DNA of 64,000 bases from Pseudomonas marvdashtae (GTDB lineage: Bacteria > Pseudomonadota > Gammaproteobacteria > Pseudomonadales > Pseudomonadaceae), in assembly GCF_014268655.2 (NCBI RefSeq), contig NZ_JABWQX020000001.1, positions 1,890,001 through 1,954,000 of the forward strand, read 5' to 3'. Below, in pieces: positions 45,483-54,624 of the stretch; position 1 is the stretch's first letter, and the number at the start of each line of letters is the position of its first letter. Made by a program: the position numbers and the translations under genes. The notes beneath the pieces are model-generated. The model saw nothing but the letters and a program-made list of their open reading frames with translations, was not told the origin of the DNA and ran no database searches.

Positions 45483-46840
45483 GAGTTGTGCTTCGTATCC
45501 CGCAGGAAACTCTCATCGAAAGGGTAGTGGGTGAGTAATTCATAACCGGTCTGAGTCACCAGCAATTGGTTCTCCAGTTTGATGCCATCCCGTCCGCCCA
45601 CCTCACCCACGTACGCTTCGACGCAAAGAGTCATGCCCGGCTGCAGTTCGCCCTCGTATCCGTAGGATTCCGAGTCCTCTGGGTAGCGAATGCTCGGGTA
45701 TTCGTCACACAGGCCGACGCCGTGATAAAGCACGCCATAGCGTTGGGCCCGGCACGGTTCGGGCAACCGGTGCGCCCTGGCGGTCAGCTCGGTGAAGCGT
45801 ACGCCCGGCTTGATCAACTCGGTGTTATGGACGATATGGTCGTGGGCGATCCGGTACAGGCGCTTCTGTTCGGCCGTAGGTTCCAGTGCCCCACAGATCC
45901 AGCTGCGGGACATGTCCACGCACATGCCGTAGGTGCCGATCAGATCCGTGTCGAAGGACAGCAAGTCACCGTCGCTCAACACCCGTGGGCCTGACTCTTG
46001 GAACCAGGGGTTGGTGCGAGGACCGGAACTGAGGATACGCGTCTCGATCCATTCGCCACCGCGGCGGATATTGCCGGAGTGCAAGGCGGCCCAGACATCG
46101 TTTTCGGTCGCGCCGGCACGCATTGCCCGGTGCATTTCGGCCACTGAGGCTTCGCACGAAGCCACCGCGCAGCGCATCGCCTTGATTTCATCCGGGCCCT
46201 TGATCATGCGCGCGAATTCGGTGACTTCCTGGCCGCTGCAAAGCTCGATCGCCAGGGCATCCAATGCGCGCACGCCGGCGACTTCGACTCGATCGACCGC
46301 AAGCCGGCGGTTGGCTCCGGCGTGTTGGCGCAGCAATTCGTCGATTTGCGCGGCGAAATGCCTGGCGTGCCGATCCGTGTGCTCACCGGTCTCGAAAAAG
46401 AAAAACGATGCGCCGCTGCGCAACTCCGTAACCAGTGGCAGGTGGGCGGAAAGGTGATCGCAACCATGAAAGTCCCACAGGACGACATGCCCGCTGGCGG
46501 CGACAAAGCATGCTCGTGCGGGGTTATGGGTCGTCCACAGCTGCATGTTGGTGGTATCGGTCGCATAGCGGATATTCAGTGGGTCGAATAACAGAATGCC
46601 GCCCAGGTCACGGGCGACCAATTGATCCACGATCCGTTGCAATCGGTACGTACGCAAGGTAGGTAAATGGGGCGGCTCCAGGCCCAAGCTCTCCCACTCG
46701 GCAAAAGCCAGCGGAGTAGGGCCGATTTCGACACGGTCGTTGTCATTGACGGAGCCGTCTTTTTTTAATGCAGTTGCACGCTGCCTGGCGGGGTCGATGC
46801 GCCGAGCATTGGCTGGAACTGAAAAAGGTGAAGTGGTCAT
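45479..46840 (-). CDS. dddP: DMSP lyase of the DddP type (M24 metallopeptidase fold)
   Basis: The 453-residue protein has an N-terminal domain and a C-terminal pita-bread domain. Asp297, Asp299, Asp309, His373, Glu408 and Glu423 form the metal site, and Asp379 (in HGVGLCDE) matches the catalytic base. In the Ruegeria DddP structure these are, from memory, Asp295, Asp297, Asp307, His371, Glu406, Glu421 and Asp377: a constant shift of two, so spacing is fully conserved. NDNDRVEIGPTPLAF and RYATDTTNMQLW are further DddP-like segments. DddP splits dimethylsulfoniopropionate into dimethyl sulfide and acrylate. I chose ATG 46840; starts lie 12 and 24 bases upstream. It overlaps the regulator gene. 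Confidence 0.85.
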   Translation of the reverse strand: MTTSPFSVPANARRIDPARQRATALKKDGSVNDNDRVEIGPTPLAFAEWESLGLEPPHLPTLRTYRLQRIVDQLVARDLGGILLFDPLNIRYATDTTNMQLWTTHNPARACFVAASGHVVLWDFHGCDHLSAHLPLVTELRSGASFFFFETGEHTDRHARHFAAQIDELLRQHAGANRRLAVDRVEVAGVRALDALAIELCSGQEVTEFARMIKGPDEIKAMRCAVASCEASVAEMHRAMRAGATENDVWAALHSGNIRRGGEWIETRILSSGPRTNPWFQESGPRVLSDGDLLSFDTDLIGTYGMCVDMSRSWICGALEPTAEQKRLYRIAHDHIVHNTELIKPGVRFTELTARAHRLPEPCRAQRYGVLYHGVGLCDEYPSIRYPEDSESYGYEGELQPGMTLCVEAYVGEVGGRDGIKLENQLLVTQTGYELLTHYPFDESFLRDTKHNS

Positions 46841-46939
46841 GAAGGGATCCATACGCTTTAACACCTAATCCGATCACCGCTTGCGTGGAGCGGTGACCGG
46901 TGTGCTGAACGCTGTCAGTACAGCCCGTGCTCGATCAGG

Positions 46940-48430
46940 TTACGAAGCATCGATCCAGATGGTTTTCAGCTCGGTGTACTGATCGTGTGCCCAGACGGAT
47001 TTGTCGCGTCCGCCAAAGCCAGACTCCTTGTAGCCGCCGAACGGCGTGGAGGCGTCGCCTTCACCGAAACAGTTGACCGTGACCACGCCCGCACGAATCT
47101 CCCGCGACAGGCGCAAGGCGTTACGCAGGCTGCCGGTATAGGCGGATGCCGCCAGGCCGTAGACCGTGTCATTGGCAAGTTCGATGGCTTCGTCGATCGT
47201 GCTGAAGCTGGTGACGCTCAATACCGGCCCGAAGATCTCCTCGATAAACAGGCGACTGTCACGTTCGACGCCATCGATGATCGTCGGCTGCACGAACACG
47301 CCGGACTCGGTTTCGCCACCTTGCAGCACATTGAGTTTCTGCTCGGCTGCGTATTCCAGATACGAACGTACCTTGTCGAAATGCGTTTTGCTGATCATGG
47401 CGCCGAGGCGATTTTCAGGATCCAGCGGGTCGCCCATTTTCCAATCGCGCAGATGCTTGCCGATCAGTTGCAGCAGTTCATCCTTGACGTCTTTATGGAC
47501 GATCAGCCGTGAGGAGGCCGAGCAGTTTTCACCCATGTTCCAGAAAGCGCCGGCCGTCACATACTGGGCAACCTGATCAAGGTCTTCGCAGTCATTCATC
47601 ACCACGGCAGGGTTTTTACCCCCTAGTTCCAGCACGACGCGCTTGAGGTTCGACTCGGACGCGTACTTGAGGAACAACCGGCCCGTGTCGGTAGAACCGG
47701 TGAAGCTGACCATCGCCACATCCATATGCCGACCGATTGCCTCGCCAGCCTCCCGGCCGCCGCCAGGGGTAATGTTGAATACGCCTGCCGGAATACCGGC
47801 CTGATGGGCCAGCTCGGCAACACGCAGCGCGGTCAGGGTGGTTTCCTTGGCCGGTTTGACCACGATGGAACAGCCAGCGGCCAAGGACGGACCAATCTTC
47901 CAGGCCAGCATCAACAAGGGGAAGTTCCACGGCAGGACCAGGCCGACGACACCGATCGCTTCGCGCACCACCAGGGTGACCGCACCGTGGCCGGTCGGCG
48001 CGGTGCTGTCGTATACCTTGTCGATCAACTCCGCATGCCAGCGCAGGGTATGGATCGTGTCGGGTACATCGACGTTCTGGCATTCGCTGACCGGCTTGCC
48101 GCTGTCCAGGCTTTCCAGCACGGCGAGCTCGTGGGCGTTGTCTTCCAGTAATTGGGCGAAACGCAGGAGCACCTGCTTACGTGCGCCGGGTGACAGCTTA
48201 TGCCAGCGACCATCCTCGAAGGCTTGCTTGGCGGCGGCTACGGCAACATAGACGTCACGGGTATCGCACGCCGCGATCTCCGCAAGCTGTTCACCCGTGG
48301 CAGGGTTCGTCGTGATAAAGGTTTTTCCAGAGAGGGCATCGCGGAACTCGCCGTTGATGAACGCCTGGGTAGGAAATTTCAACTGGGCGGCGATGGCCGC
48401 GTACTGTTCTTTGCTCAGTAAATCAGCCAT
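46940..48430 (-). CDS. Aldehyde dehydrogenase (PuuC/KauB-like)
   Basis: The 496-residue NAD(P)-dependent enzyme has the catalytic Glu in LELGGKNPAVV near residue 267 and the catalytic Cys in NMGENCSASSR near 302. The ending YKESGFGGRDKSVWAHDQYTEL is typical of gamma-glutamyl-aminobutyraldehyde and related dehydrogenases. The ATG at 48430 is one base after the DapA-like stop, with GGAGGTG inside the end of that gene. In this operon it could oxidise alpha-ketoglutarate semialdehyde made from hydroxyproline, or another aldehyde; the substrate is not fixed by sequence. Confidence 0.88.
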   Translation of the reverse strand: MADLLSKEQYAAIAAQLKFPTQAFINGEFRDALSGKTFITTNPATGEQLAEIAACDTRDVYVAVAAAKQAFEDGRWHKLSPGARKQVLLRFAQLLEDNAHELAVLESLDSGKPVSECQNVDVPDTIHTLRWHAELIDKVYDSTAPTGHGAVTLVVREAIGVVGLVLPWNFPLLMLAWKIGPSLAAGCSIVVKPAKETTLTALRVAELAHQAGIPAGVFNITPGGGREAGEAIGRHMDVAMVSFTGSTDTGRLFLKYASESNLKRVVLELGGKNPAVVMNDCEDLDQVAQYVTAGAFWNMGENCSASSRLIVHKDVKDELLQLIGKHLRDWKMGDPLDPENRLGAMISKTHFDKVRSYLEYAAEQKLNVLQGGETESGVFVQPTIIDGVERDSRLFIEEIFGPVLSVTSFSTIDEAIELANDTVYGLAASAYTGSLRNALRLSREIRAGVVTVNCFGEGDASTPFGGYKESGFGGRDKSVWAHDQYTELKTIWIDAS

Positions 48431-48431
48431 T

Positions 48432-49334
48432 TCAGACACCTCCAGTGATCTGCGCGATGTTGCGCTTGAGCTCGGTGACGACGCCTTGCAGCGCCTGCTT
48501 TTCCTCAAGGTCCAGGCCGTGCAGGGGCGCGCGCAGGCCACCGGTGCTCAAGCCGTTCAGTTCACATCCGTACTTGATGGACTGGACAAACTTTCCGCCT
48601 TCCAGAAAGTCCATCAGCGGCATCATCGCCGCCATGATGCGGCGGCCTTTGTCGAAGTCTTTCTCGACAACGCAGGCCTCGTACAGCGCGACGTGTTCGT
48701 GGGGAATGAAGTTGGATCCGGCACACACCCAACTGCGGGCGCCCCAGGCGAAAAACTCCAGGGCTTGATCGTCCCAGCCACAAGACAGGGCGATGTGTGG
48801 GTATTTGCAGGCCAAACGGTGCATCTGGGCCGTGTCACCGGAGCTTTCCTTGATGGCGACGATGTTCTTCACATCGCGGACCTCATCAAAGAACTCCTCG
48901 CCCATGCTCACGCTCATGCGGCCTGGATAGTTGTAAAGCATGATGGGGAGGTCGGCGGCGCGGTCCACGGCCTTGACATGCAGGGCGATCTCTTTTTGTG
49001 TCGGCAGTGCATAGGGTGGCGAGCCAACCAACAACGCATCGGCCTTGATGGCCTTCGCTGCTTCGGCGTAGGCGACCGAGTCTTCAGTGCGGATGGCGCC
49101 GGTACCGACGATCAGCGGCAGACGACCGCGCAGGACATCCTTGGCCTGGGCGGCCAGGTCGAAACGCTCCTGGGCGGTGTGGGCATAATATTCGCCGGTT
49201 GAGCCGCCGATTATGATGCCGTGCACCTTGGAGTCGACCAGATACTCCAAAACTTCGGCGAAGGCTGTCTTATCGATACTGCCATCAGAGGTCAGAGGCG
49301 TAACGGCCGGTGTGTAAATGCCTTCAAATTTCAT
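48432..49334 (-). CDS. DapA-family lyase/deaminase
   Basis: The 300-residue protein is a class I aldolase-fold enzyme with Schiff-base Lys in AIKESSGD near residue 165 and Tyr in LYNYPGR near 137, the catalytic pair of the family. Glycine-rich GGSTGEYY near residue 45 binds the keto-acid carboxylate. True DapA makes dihydrodipicolinate. Paralogues in catabolic operons include hydroxyproline LhpC (pyrroline-4-hydroxy-2-carboxylate deaminase). Its neighbours make the latter type likely. The ATG at 49334 has GGAG upstream. Confidence 0.85.
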   Translation of the reverse strand: MKFEGIYTPAVTPLTSDGSIDKTAFAEVLEYLVDSKVHGIIIGGSTGEYYAHTAQERFDLAAQAKDVLRGRLPLIVGTGAIRTEDSVAYAEAAKAIKADALLVGSPPYALPTQKEIALHVKAVDRAADLPIMLYNYPGRMSVSMGEEFFDEVRDVKNIVAIKESSGDTAQMHRLACKYPHIALSCGWDDQALEFFAWGARSWVCAGSNFIPHEHVALYEACVVEKDFDKGRRIMAAMMPLMDFLEGGKFVQSIKYGCELNGLSTGGLRAPLHGLDLEEKQALQGVVTELKRNIAQITGGV

Positions 49335-49475
49335 CAATCTCGCTCCAATTAGTGTCACTGCCTATCAAGCGGCGCTAGCTCGATAGAGTCAGCGCAGCCA
49401 ATTTTTAAACCAAGGGAGGCCGCTTGCTGAAAGTCGAACGAACGACTTCAACTTCTTTAAATTTGGCGGCCCAGG

Positions 49476-50795
49476 TCAACTTTCTTTACCCGCTCGGTAC
49501 TGCCCCCATCGCAAACTTATATTGACGCCTGCGGAAACTAGCGGCGCGGGTGGGTTAGGGCAGGGGCCGGGTGATTTCAAGACGAAATCAATGAGCTCGG
49601 ATTGTTCTCCAGCCAGCCAATCAGCCAAGAGTTTGCCGGTCGCCGTCCCTCGGGTAACACCTAATCCGTTGCAGCACAGCGCCCCATAGACGTTGGGTGA
49701 AAGTTCGCCGAAATAACCCATATGGTTCCGTGAAAGAGCCAGTGCACCGCCCCAGGTATATTCGAAGTTCATTTCAGGCAGCATGGGAAAGCGTCGTTCG
49801 AAAGAGGCCTGATGCCTGGCGACAAAGCGTTTCAGATATTTTGAGTCGCTGCGGCCATCCGGGTTAAAGCTGAAACTGTTACGGATCAAAAGACGGTTAT
49901 CCGGTGTGCGACGTACCGTGGTACCGAATGGATCCGCGGGAATGACACCCCAATAAGGCCGGCCACCGAGGCGAGCTTGTTCTTGCTCGGTCATGGGGCG
50001 GGTCAGGCTGGCATAGGTAAACACCGGTAGCATGCGGCCCTTCAGGAAGCCGAAACTCATGCCAAAGGCATTATTGGTCAGGATCAGTTTGTCGGCGGTG
50101 ATTGAACCCGCAGCGTGCGTGAGCACGGTCTTCGTGCCGTACTCCACATGGGTGACCGCGGTGTTTTCATACAGCGTCACGTTACTGGGGAGGCTGTCGG
50201 CCAAACCTTTGACCAGCGCCGAAGGCTGAAGCAAAGAAGTCCCCGGCGTAAATAACGCTTTGCGGTAAAAATGCGTGCCGATATGTTCGGGCAGTTCGCT
50301 AGCCTCGATCATCTGGTAGGGCTGATCGAGTTTATCGAGTCCGCGGCGGTAGGCCTCCAGGACGGCGATGCCTCTGGGTTCAACGGCCGCCTGATATTTG
50401 CCGCAATGCTTCATTTGGCAATCGATGCCGTGGCGTTCAACCAACTCTTTTAAATAATTCAAACCACTGAGATTAAGTTTCAGCGTTGTTTTGGCCGTGG
50501 CGATATCGCCAATGTAGTCCTCAGCGGCGATGTCATGTGGCAGGTCGATAGCGAACCCGGCATTACGACCGGAAGTTCCAAAGCCCACTTCCTGAGCGTC
50601 GATCAACACGATCTGATCGTCGGGGAAGTGAGTGGCGAGTTGACGGGCGGCGGCAAGCCCTGTGAAGCCGGCACCGACAATGACCCAACGGGCGCTGCTA
50701 TGACCTTGATGGGCGGGCCTGATCTGGCGCCCCCTGCTCAAGTGATACCACCCGCAAGATTGATCATCGGCAGGTAACGAAGAGACTTTTAACAT
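49476..50795 (-). CDS. FAD-dependent amine/amino-acid oxidoreductase (PuuB/DadA-like)
   Basis: The 439-residue protein is a DAO-family flavoenzyme with FAD motif VIVGAGFTGLAAARQLA near residue 37 and a second flavin contact in GFGTSGRNAGFAIDLPHD near 70. Close relatives oxidise gamma-glutamylputrescine, glycine derivatives or D-amino acids. In this operon a N-methyl amino acid or D-hydroxyproline is a reasonable substrate. I chose the ATG at 50795 with AGGA upstream; another lies seven codons earlier. It follows the binding-protein gene by 205 bases. Confidence 0.83.
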   Translation of the reverse strand: MLKVSSLPADDQSCGWYHLSRGRQIRPAHQGHSSARWVIVGAGFTGLAAARQLATHFPDDQIVLIDAQEVGFGTSGRNAGFAIDLPHDIAAEDYIGDIATAKTTLKLNLSGLNYLKELVERHGIDCQMKHCGKYQAAVEPRGIAVLEAYRRGLDKLDQPYQMIEASELPEHIGTHFYRKALFTPGTSLLQPSALVKGLADSLPSNVTLYENTAVTHVEYGTKTVLTHAAGSITADKLILTNNAFGMSFGFLKGRMLPVFTYASLTRPMTEQEQARLGGRPYWGVIPADPFGTTVRRTPDNRLLIRNSFSFNPDGRSDSKYLKRFVARHQASFERRFPMLPEMNFEYTWGGALALSRNHMGYFGELSPNVYGALCCNGLGVTRGTATGKLLADWLAGEQSELIDFVLKSPGPCPNPPAPLVSAGVNISLRWGQYRAGKES

Positions 50796-51000
50796 TTCAA
50801 GATCCTGTTCATTCAACCGATCCGACGCCAGTCATGCAAAAAAGGGTGCTCGATAATTTCACGTGAGCTGAGTAATCAACGGACGTAAGTGTCAAGACTT
50901 GCAGTTTCAATTAACTGTGTTGTGAGGCGAAGTGCTGCGACGAACGCAATGTCATTAAAGGACGGGGCAGTCAGCGACGTGCCCCACCTCGATAGGCTTA

Positions 51001-52029
51001 TTATTTGCTAGCTTGTGTCGCCGCGGCGCGAGCTGATTGCAACCATGCGTCAAACTGCTGCCGATGGGCGGCTACCCAGTCTTTGGCATGACGACGGATA
51101 TCAGCCGGCTTTTTCTCGCCCTGTTGCATTTTTAAGTTCTGGGCACTTTCGTCGGCGGTGGTAATTTGCATCACCGAGAGGAACTTCAAGGCCGCCGGAT
51201 TTTTCGCGGCGAAGTCTTTGTTCAACACGGCCTCGACTTTATCTACCGCAAAGCCGAGGTTCTTGCCGTTGTACATCGTGTTGACATCGTTATTGCCATC
51301 AGGCAAGTCGGTTTTCGGTACTTCCAGCCATACCACATCCTTGTCTTCGACCAAAACAGTGGCGATCCACTGTGGGACCCAAGTGAAGTAAAGAATCGGC
51401 TGCCCTTCCTTATAACGAGTAATGGTGTCGGCCATCAGTGCGAAATAAGAACCCTGGTTGACGTTTATCGATTTTTCCAGGCCGTAAGCCTTCATGTGAT
51501 GAGCGATAACCAGCTCGCAGCCCCAGCCAGGATTGCATCCCGTCATGTCCGCTTTGCCGTCGCCGTTGGTGTCGAACAGTTTGGCGATTTCCGGTTTTTT
51601 CAGGTCGGTGATGTATTTGATGCCATGGGCTTCAGCGGTCTTTTTGTCAATCAAATAGCCTTGGAGTACGCCGGGCATAATGTCGCCCGCCTTGACCATG
51701 GCCTTATCGCCCCCGGCCTGCTGGTAGAACTTATCGTGCAATTTGTCCCACAAGTGCACCGTAAAGTCCGCATCACCACTACCCAGGGCCATCATCATGA
51801 CGCCGTACTCGGTCTCCTTGGGTTCCTGCACCTTGTAACCCAGCTCTCGAAGACCTTCCATTGCCACTTCACCGCGGAATCGTTCCTCAGCGATAGAAGG
51901 GAAGATGGGGGTAACCTTTACACCGTCGCCCGGTTGGTTGGCCGAGGCGTTCGCGCACAGGGACGTAGCCACAATGGCGAGGGCTGTAGCGCAATTGAGA
52001 ATGCTGCGGGAAAGCTTGAATTCAGACAT
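51001..52029 (-). CDS. proX: Betaine-binding periplasmic protein (ProX family)
   Basis: The 342-residue protein has a signal peptide (cleavage near CANASANQ) and an OpuAC-type binding domain with aromatic residues in FTVHLWDKLHDKFY, ILYFTWVPQWIA and NPGWGCE. It captures a quaternary amine or similar osmolyte in the periplasm. It follows the permease by 56 bases and is the third gene of a complete ATPase-permease-binding-protein set. Confidence 0.9.
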   Translation of the reverse strand: MSEFKLSRSILNCATALAIVATSLCANASANQPGDGVKVTPIFPSIAEERFRGEVAMEGLRELGYKVQEPKETEYGVMMMALGSGDADFTVHLWDKLHDKFYQQAGGDKAMVKAGDIMPGVLQGYLIDKKTAEAHGIKYITDLKKPEIAKLFDTNGDGKADMTGCNPGWGCELVIAHHMKAYGLEKSINVNQGSYFALMADTITRYKEGQPILYFTWVPQWIATVLVEDKDVVWLEVPKTDLPDGNNDVNTMYNGKNLGFAVDKVEAVLNKDFAAKNPAALKFLSVMQITTADESAQNLKMQQGEKKPADIRRHAKDWVAAHRQQFDAWLQSARAAATQASK

Positions 52030-52085
52030 TTTCGCGTACCTTTTTTTGGTTTTATCTTCGTGTGCGGCAGATCGAATACGAGGGT

Positions 52086-53039
52086 TTAAGCTGTCTTGCC
52101 CCTTCCCACCGGTTGTTTCGCCCCAAACAAGCGCAGAACAACGCCGACAGGACCTGTGTGATACCAGCGCAGGCTTGGGTCGGCCCCGGTGCGAGCGCCC
52201 ATGGCCTGGGTCAGTCGGTCAAGGAAGATGGCGAGCAGCACCAAGCCAGTCCCGCCGACCGTAGCCAAGCCCATGTCCAGGCGACCGATGCCGCGCAGGA
52301 CCATTTGGCCAAGGCCGCCCACCGAGATCATCGAAGCGATGACCACCATCGACAGCGAGAGCATCAGGGTCTGATTGAGTCCGGCCATGATGGTGGGGGT
52401 CGCCAGTGGCAACTGAACGCGGGTCAGCATCTGCCGAGGCGTGCAGCCAAAAGCGCGGGCTGCTTCTATTTTGTCTTCCGGTACCTGGCGGATGCCCAGG
52501 TTCGTCAGGCGCACTAACGGGGGGAGGGCGAAGACGATGGTCACAAGGATGCCCGGCACGTTGCCGATGCCGAACAGCATGACGACAGGGACCAGATAAA
52601 CGAACGCCGGCAAGGTCTGCATGGCATCGAGTACGGGGCGCAAGATCCTCTCCAGGTTGTCGCTACGGGCGCAGAGAATACCCAGGGGTATACCTAGCAA
52701 GGCGCAAAAGAATACGGAAGTCAGTACCAGCGCCAGCGTGGTCATCGACTCGGACCAGACACCGATAAGGCCCAGCAGTGTGAGCGTCACAAAACACAGC
52801 AAAGCCATGCGTTTACCGGCCAGCTGCCATCCCAGCAAGGAAGACAGAATGATCCCAATGCTGGGTGGGATGCTTTGCAACGTGTATTCGACGCCGTTCA
52901 GTACTTGGTCAATCGGCCAGCGGATGGCGCGGAACACATCGCGAAAGTTGTGCACCAGAAAATTCAGGGTGCTTTCCACCCAGTCACCCAATGGAATGGT
53001 CGCGACTTGGAACGGATCGAGAAAACTGAACTCGGACAT
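52086..53039 (-). CDS. proW: Betaine ABC transporter permease (ProW family)
   Basis: The 317-residue inner-membrane protein has about seven helices and the permease loop EAARAFGCTPRQMLTRVQLP near residue 195. It is closely similar in layout to the permease at 35546, so the region has two related transporters. It lies between the ATPase and binding-protein genes of its own set. Confidence 0.9.
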   Translation of the reverse strand: MSEFSFLDPFQVATIPLGDWVESTLNFLVHNFRDVFRAIRWPIDQVLNGVEYTLQSIPPSIGIILSSLLGWQLAGKRMALLCFVTLTLLGLIGVWSESMTTLALVLTSVFFCALLGIPLGILCARSDNLERILRPVLDAMQTLPAFVYLVPVVMLFGIGNVPGILVTIVFALPPLVRLTNLGIRQVPEDKIEAARAFGCTPRQMLTRVQLPLATPTIMAGLNQTLMLSLSMVVIASMISVGGLGQMVLRGIGRLDMGLATVGGTGLVLLAIFLDRLTQAMGARTGADPSLRWYHTGPVGVVLRLFGAKQPVGRGKTA

Positions 53040-53131
53040 CAGGCTTACCTCTTCATCATCACCGCAGCGGCGTTATGAAGGCCGCAGGTACTTCAGGTCA
53101 GGGACGCGCCAGCGTAGAGGGCGCGCCTGTA

Positions 53132-54292
53132 TTAATGGCGGCTCAGCGTTTGCAGTAACTCACTCTTTGACAGGGTCCCGGCGAGCGCCCCCGAACGGTT
53201 GAGTACAGGGACCGGATAGGGCAGGTTGGCTGCGATTTCCAGGACTTCGTGCAGGGGGGTATCGGTAAATACGGGATGCTGTTGGTGCTGGGTGTAATGC
53301 GTGCTGCCACCTGCGCCACTGGCATCGATATCCACGACCCCGAGCAGTTGCCCGCCTTCATCGATCAAGTAACCAAACGGTAGGCCGGCCTTGAACTGTG
53401 GCGCTTGGCCGTTCAGCTTGCGAACCCATTCAGGATCGAGCTTGGCCACGTCGCCTGCCTTGAGAATCCGGGAGCTGTCGAATCCTTTGAAGAACGTGCG
53501 TACATAGTCATTGGCCGGTTGACTGATCAACTCTTGAGGTGTGCCGATCTGTACCACTTGGCCGCCCTCCATGATCGCGATGCGATGACCGATACGAACG
53601 GCTTCCTCAATGTCGTGGGAAATGAAGATGATGGTCCGCTTTTGCTCGGCTTGCAGGCGAATGAGCTCTCCCTGCATCTCGCTGCGGATAAGCGGGTCCA
53701 AGGCGGAAAAGGCTTCGTCCATCAGCAGGATGGTCGGGTCGTTGGCAAGCGCGCGGGCCAGGCCTACCCTTTGCTGCATACCACCGGAAAGTTGATGCGG
53801 ATAACTGTGCTCCTGTCCGGCAAGACCGACTTGACTGAGGGCCTCCCTGGCGCGGCTATGGCGTTCCTCTTCAGCGATGCCGGAAATCGCCAGGCCGAAG
53901 GCGGTGTTTTCCAGGACGCTCATGTGAGGCATCAAGGCAAAGGATTGGAACACCATGCCCATCTCTTTACGGCGGACATCCAGAAGGGCTTTATCAGCCA
54001 GCCCGGTAATTTCGCGACCGTTCAGATAAATGCTGCCGGAGGTGGGCTCGATAAGGCGGTTGAACAAGCGCACCATCGTCGACTTGCCAGAACCCGAGAG
54101 CCCCATGATCACAAAGATTTCGCCACGCTTGACGGCAAAGCTGGCGTCGAAAACACCAATAACCTGGCCGGTTTTCTCAAAGACATCTTGTTTGCAGGCG
54201 CCGGCGGCAAGCATTTTCATCGCCACGTCGGGTTGTGCGCCAAATATTTTAAAAACGTTCTTAACAGAAATGATTTCGTCTGAACTAGTCAT
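53132..54292 (-). CDS. proV: Betaine ABC transporter ATPase (ProV family)
   Basis: The 386-residue protein has Walker A GLSGSGKST near residue 60, signature LSGGMQQRVGLARAL near 165, Walker B ILLMDEAFSALDP and a C-terminal CBS-like region, as in osmosensing ProV/OpuAA. It is the first gene of the long minus-strand operon that runs to 44529. The divergent LysR gene starts 332 bases away. Confidence 0.9.
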   Translation of the reverse strand: MTSSDEIISVKNVFKIFGAQPDVAMKMLAAGACKQDVFEKTGQVIGVFDASFAVKRGEIFVIMGLSGSGKSTMVRLFNRLIEPTSGSIYLNGREITGLADKALLDVRRKEMGMVFQSFALMPHMSVLENTAFGLAISGIAEEERHSRAREALSQVGLAGQEHSYPHQLSGGMQQRVGLARALANDPTILLMDEAFSALDPLIRSEMQGELIRLQAEQKRTIIFISHDIEEAVRIGHRIAIMEGGQVVQIGTPQELISQPANDYVRTFFKGFDSSRILKAGDVAKLDPEWVRKLNGQAPQFKAGLPFGYLIDEGGQLLGVVDIDASGAGGSTHYTQHQQHPVFTDTPLHEVLEIAANLPYPVPVLNRSGALAGTLSKSELLQTLSRH

Positions 54293-54624
54293 CGCGTCCC
54301 TCCTTTGCGTGTAACGCTACAAGCGCGCGAAATCGAATTGAGTTCGAGCGTTGATAATTTAGGCGGGCAGGAATAAATGATAGATGTGCGCATGACATTG
54401 ACCTTGTTTTTATTGTTTGCCCTTGGGCTCGGGCTTTTTTTCAATCTATAAGTATCCCGGTCTTAAATCCAACAACATTTACAGGGCTTTATGGATAACC
54501 TAACGTTATCGAGGCCTGTCGAAACGACCGCCTTGGCGCGATCACGACGCTTTGTATGGCCTGGGCCAGGCTATTGAGTTACGCTCCGCGGCTTTCGCGG
54601 AGGAAAGGAGTGTGAGGGCTTACC
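54293..54624. promoter_or_regulatory. Divergent control region of the second betaine operon
   Basis: These 332 gene-free bases separate the proV-led operon from the LysR gene and should hold both promoters. Two structures are visible: a GC-rich stretch running into seven Ts near 54419-54441, and a perfect 7-base-pair hairpin CTCCGCG/CGCGGAG at 54584-54602 just ahead of the LysR ribosome-binding site. I could not fix promoter boxes. Confidence 0.5.

Noticed and set aside
45479..46840. Calling the M24 protein an ordinary Xaa-Pro dipeptidase
   Set aside because: The HGVGLCDE segment, the exact spacing of all metal ligands and the N-terminal segments agree with DddP rather than with prolidases.
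54419..54441. Terminator in the region between proV and the LysR gene
   Set aside because: The stem is only about four base pairs despite the T run, and no gene on the plus strand ends there.
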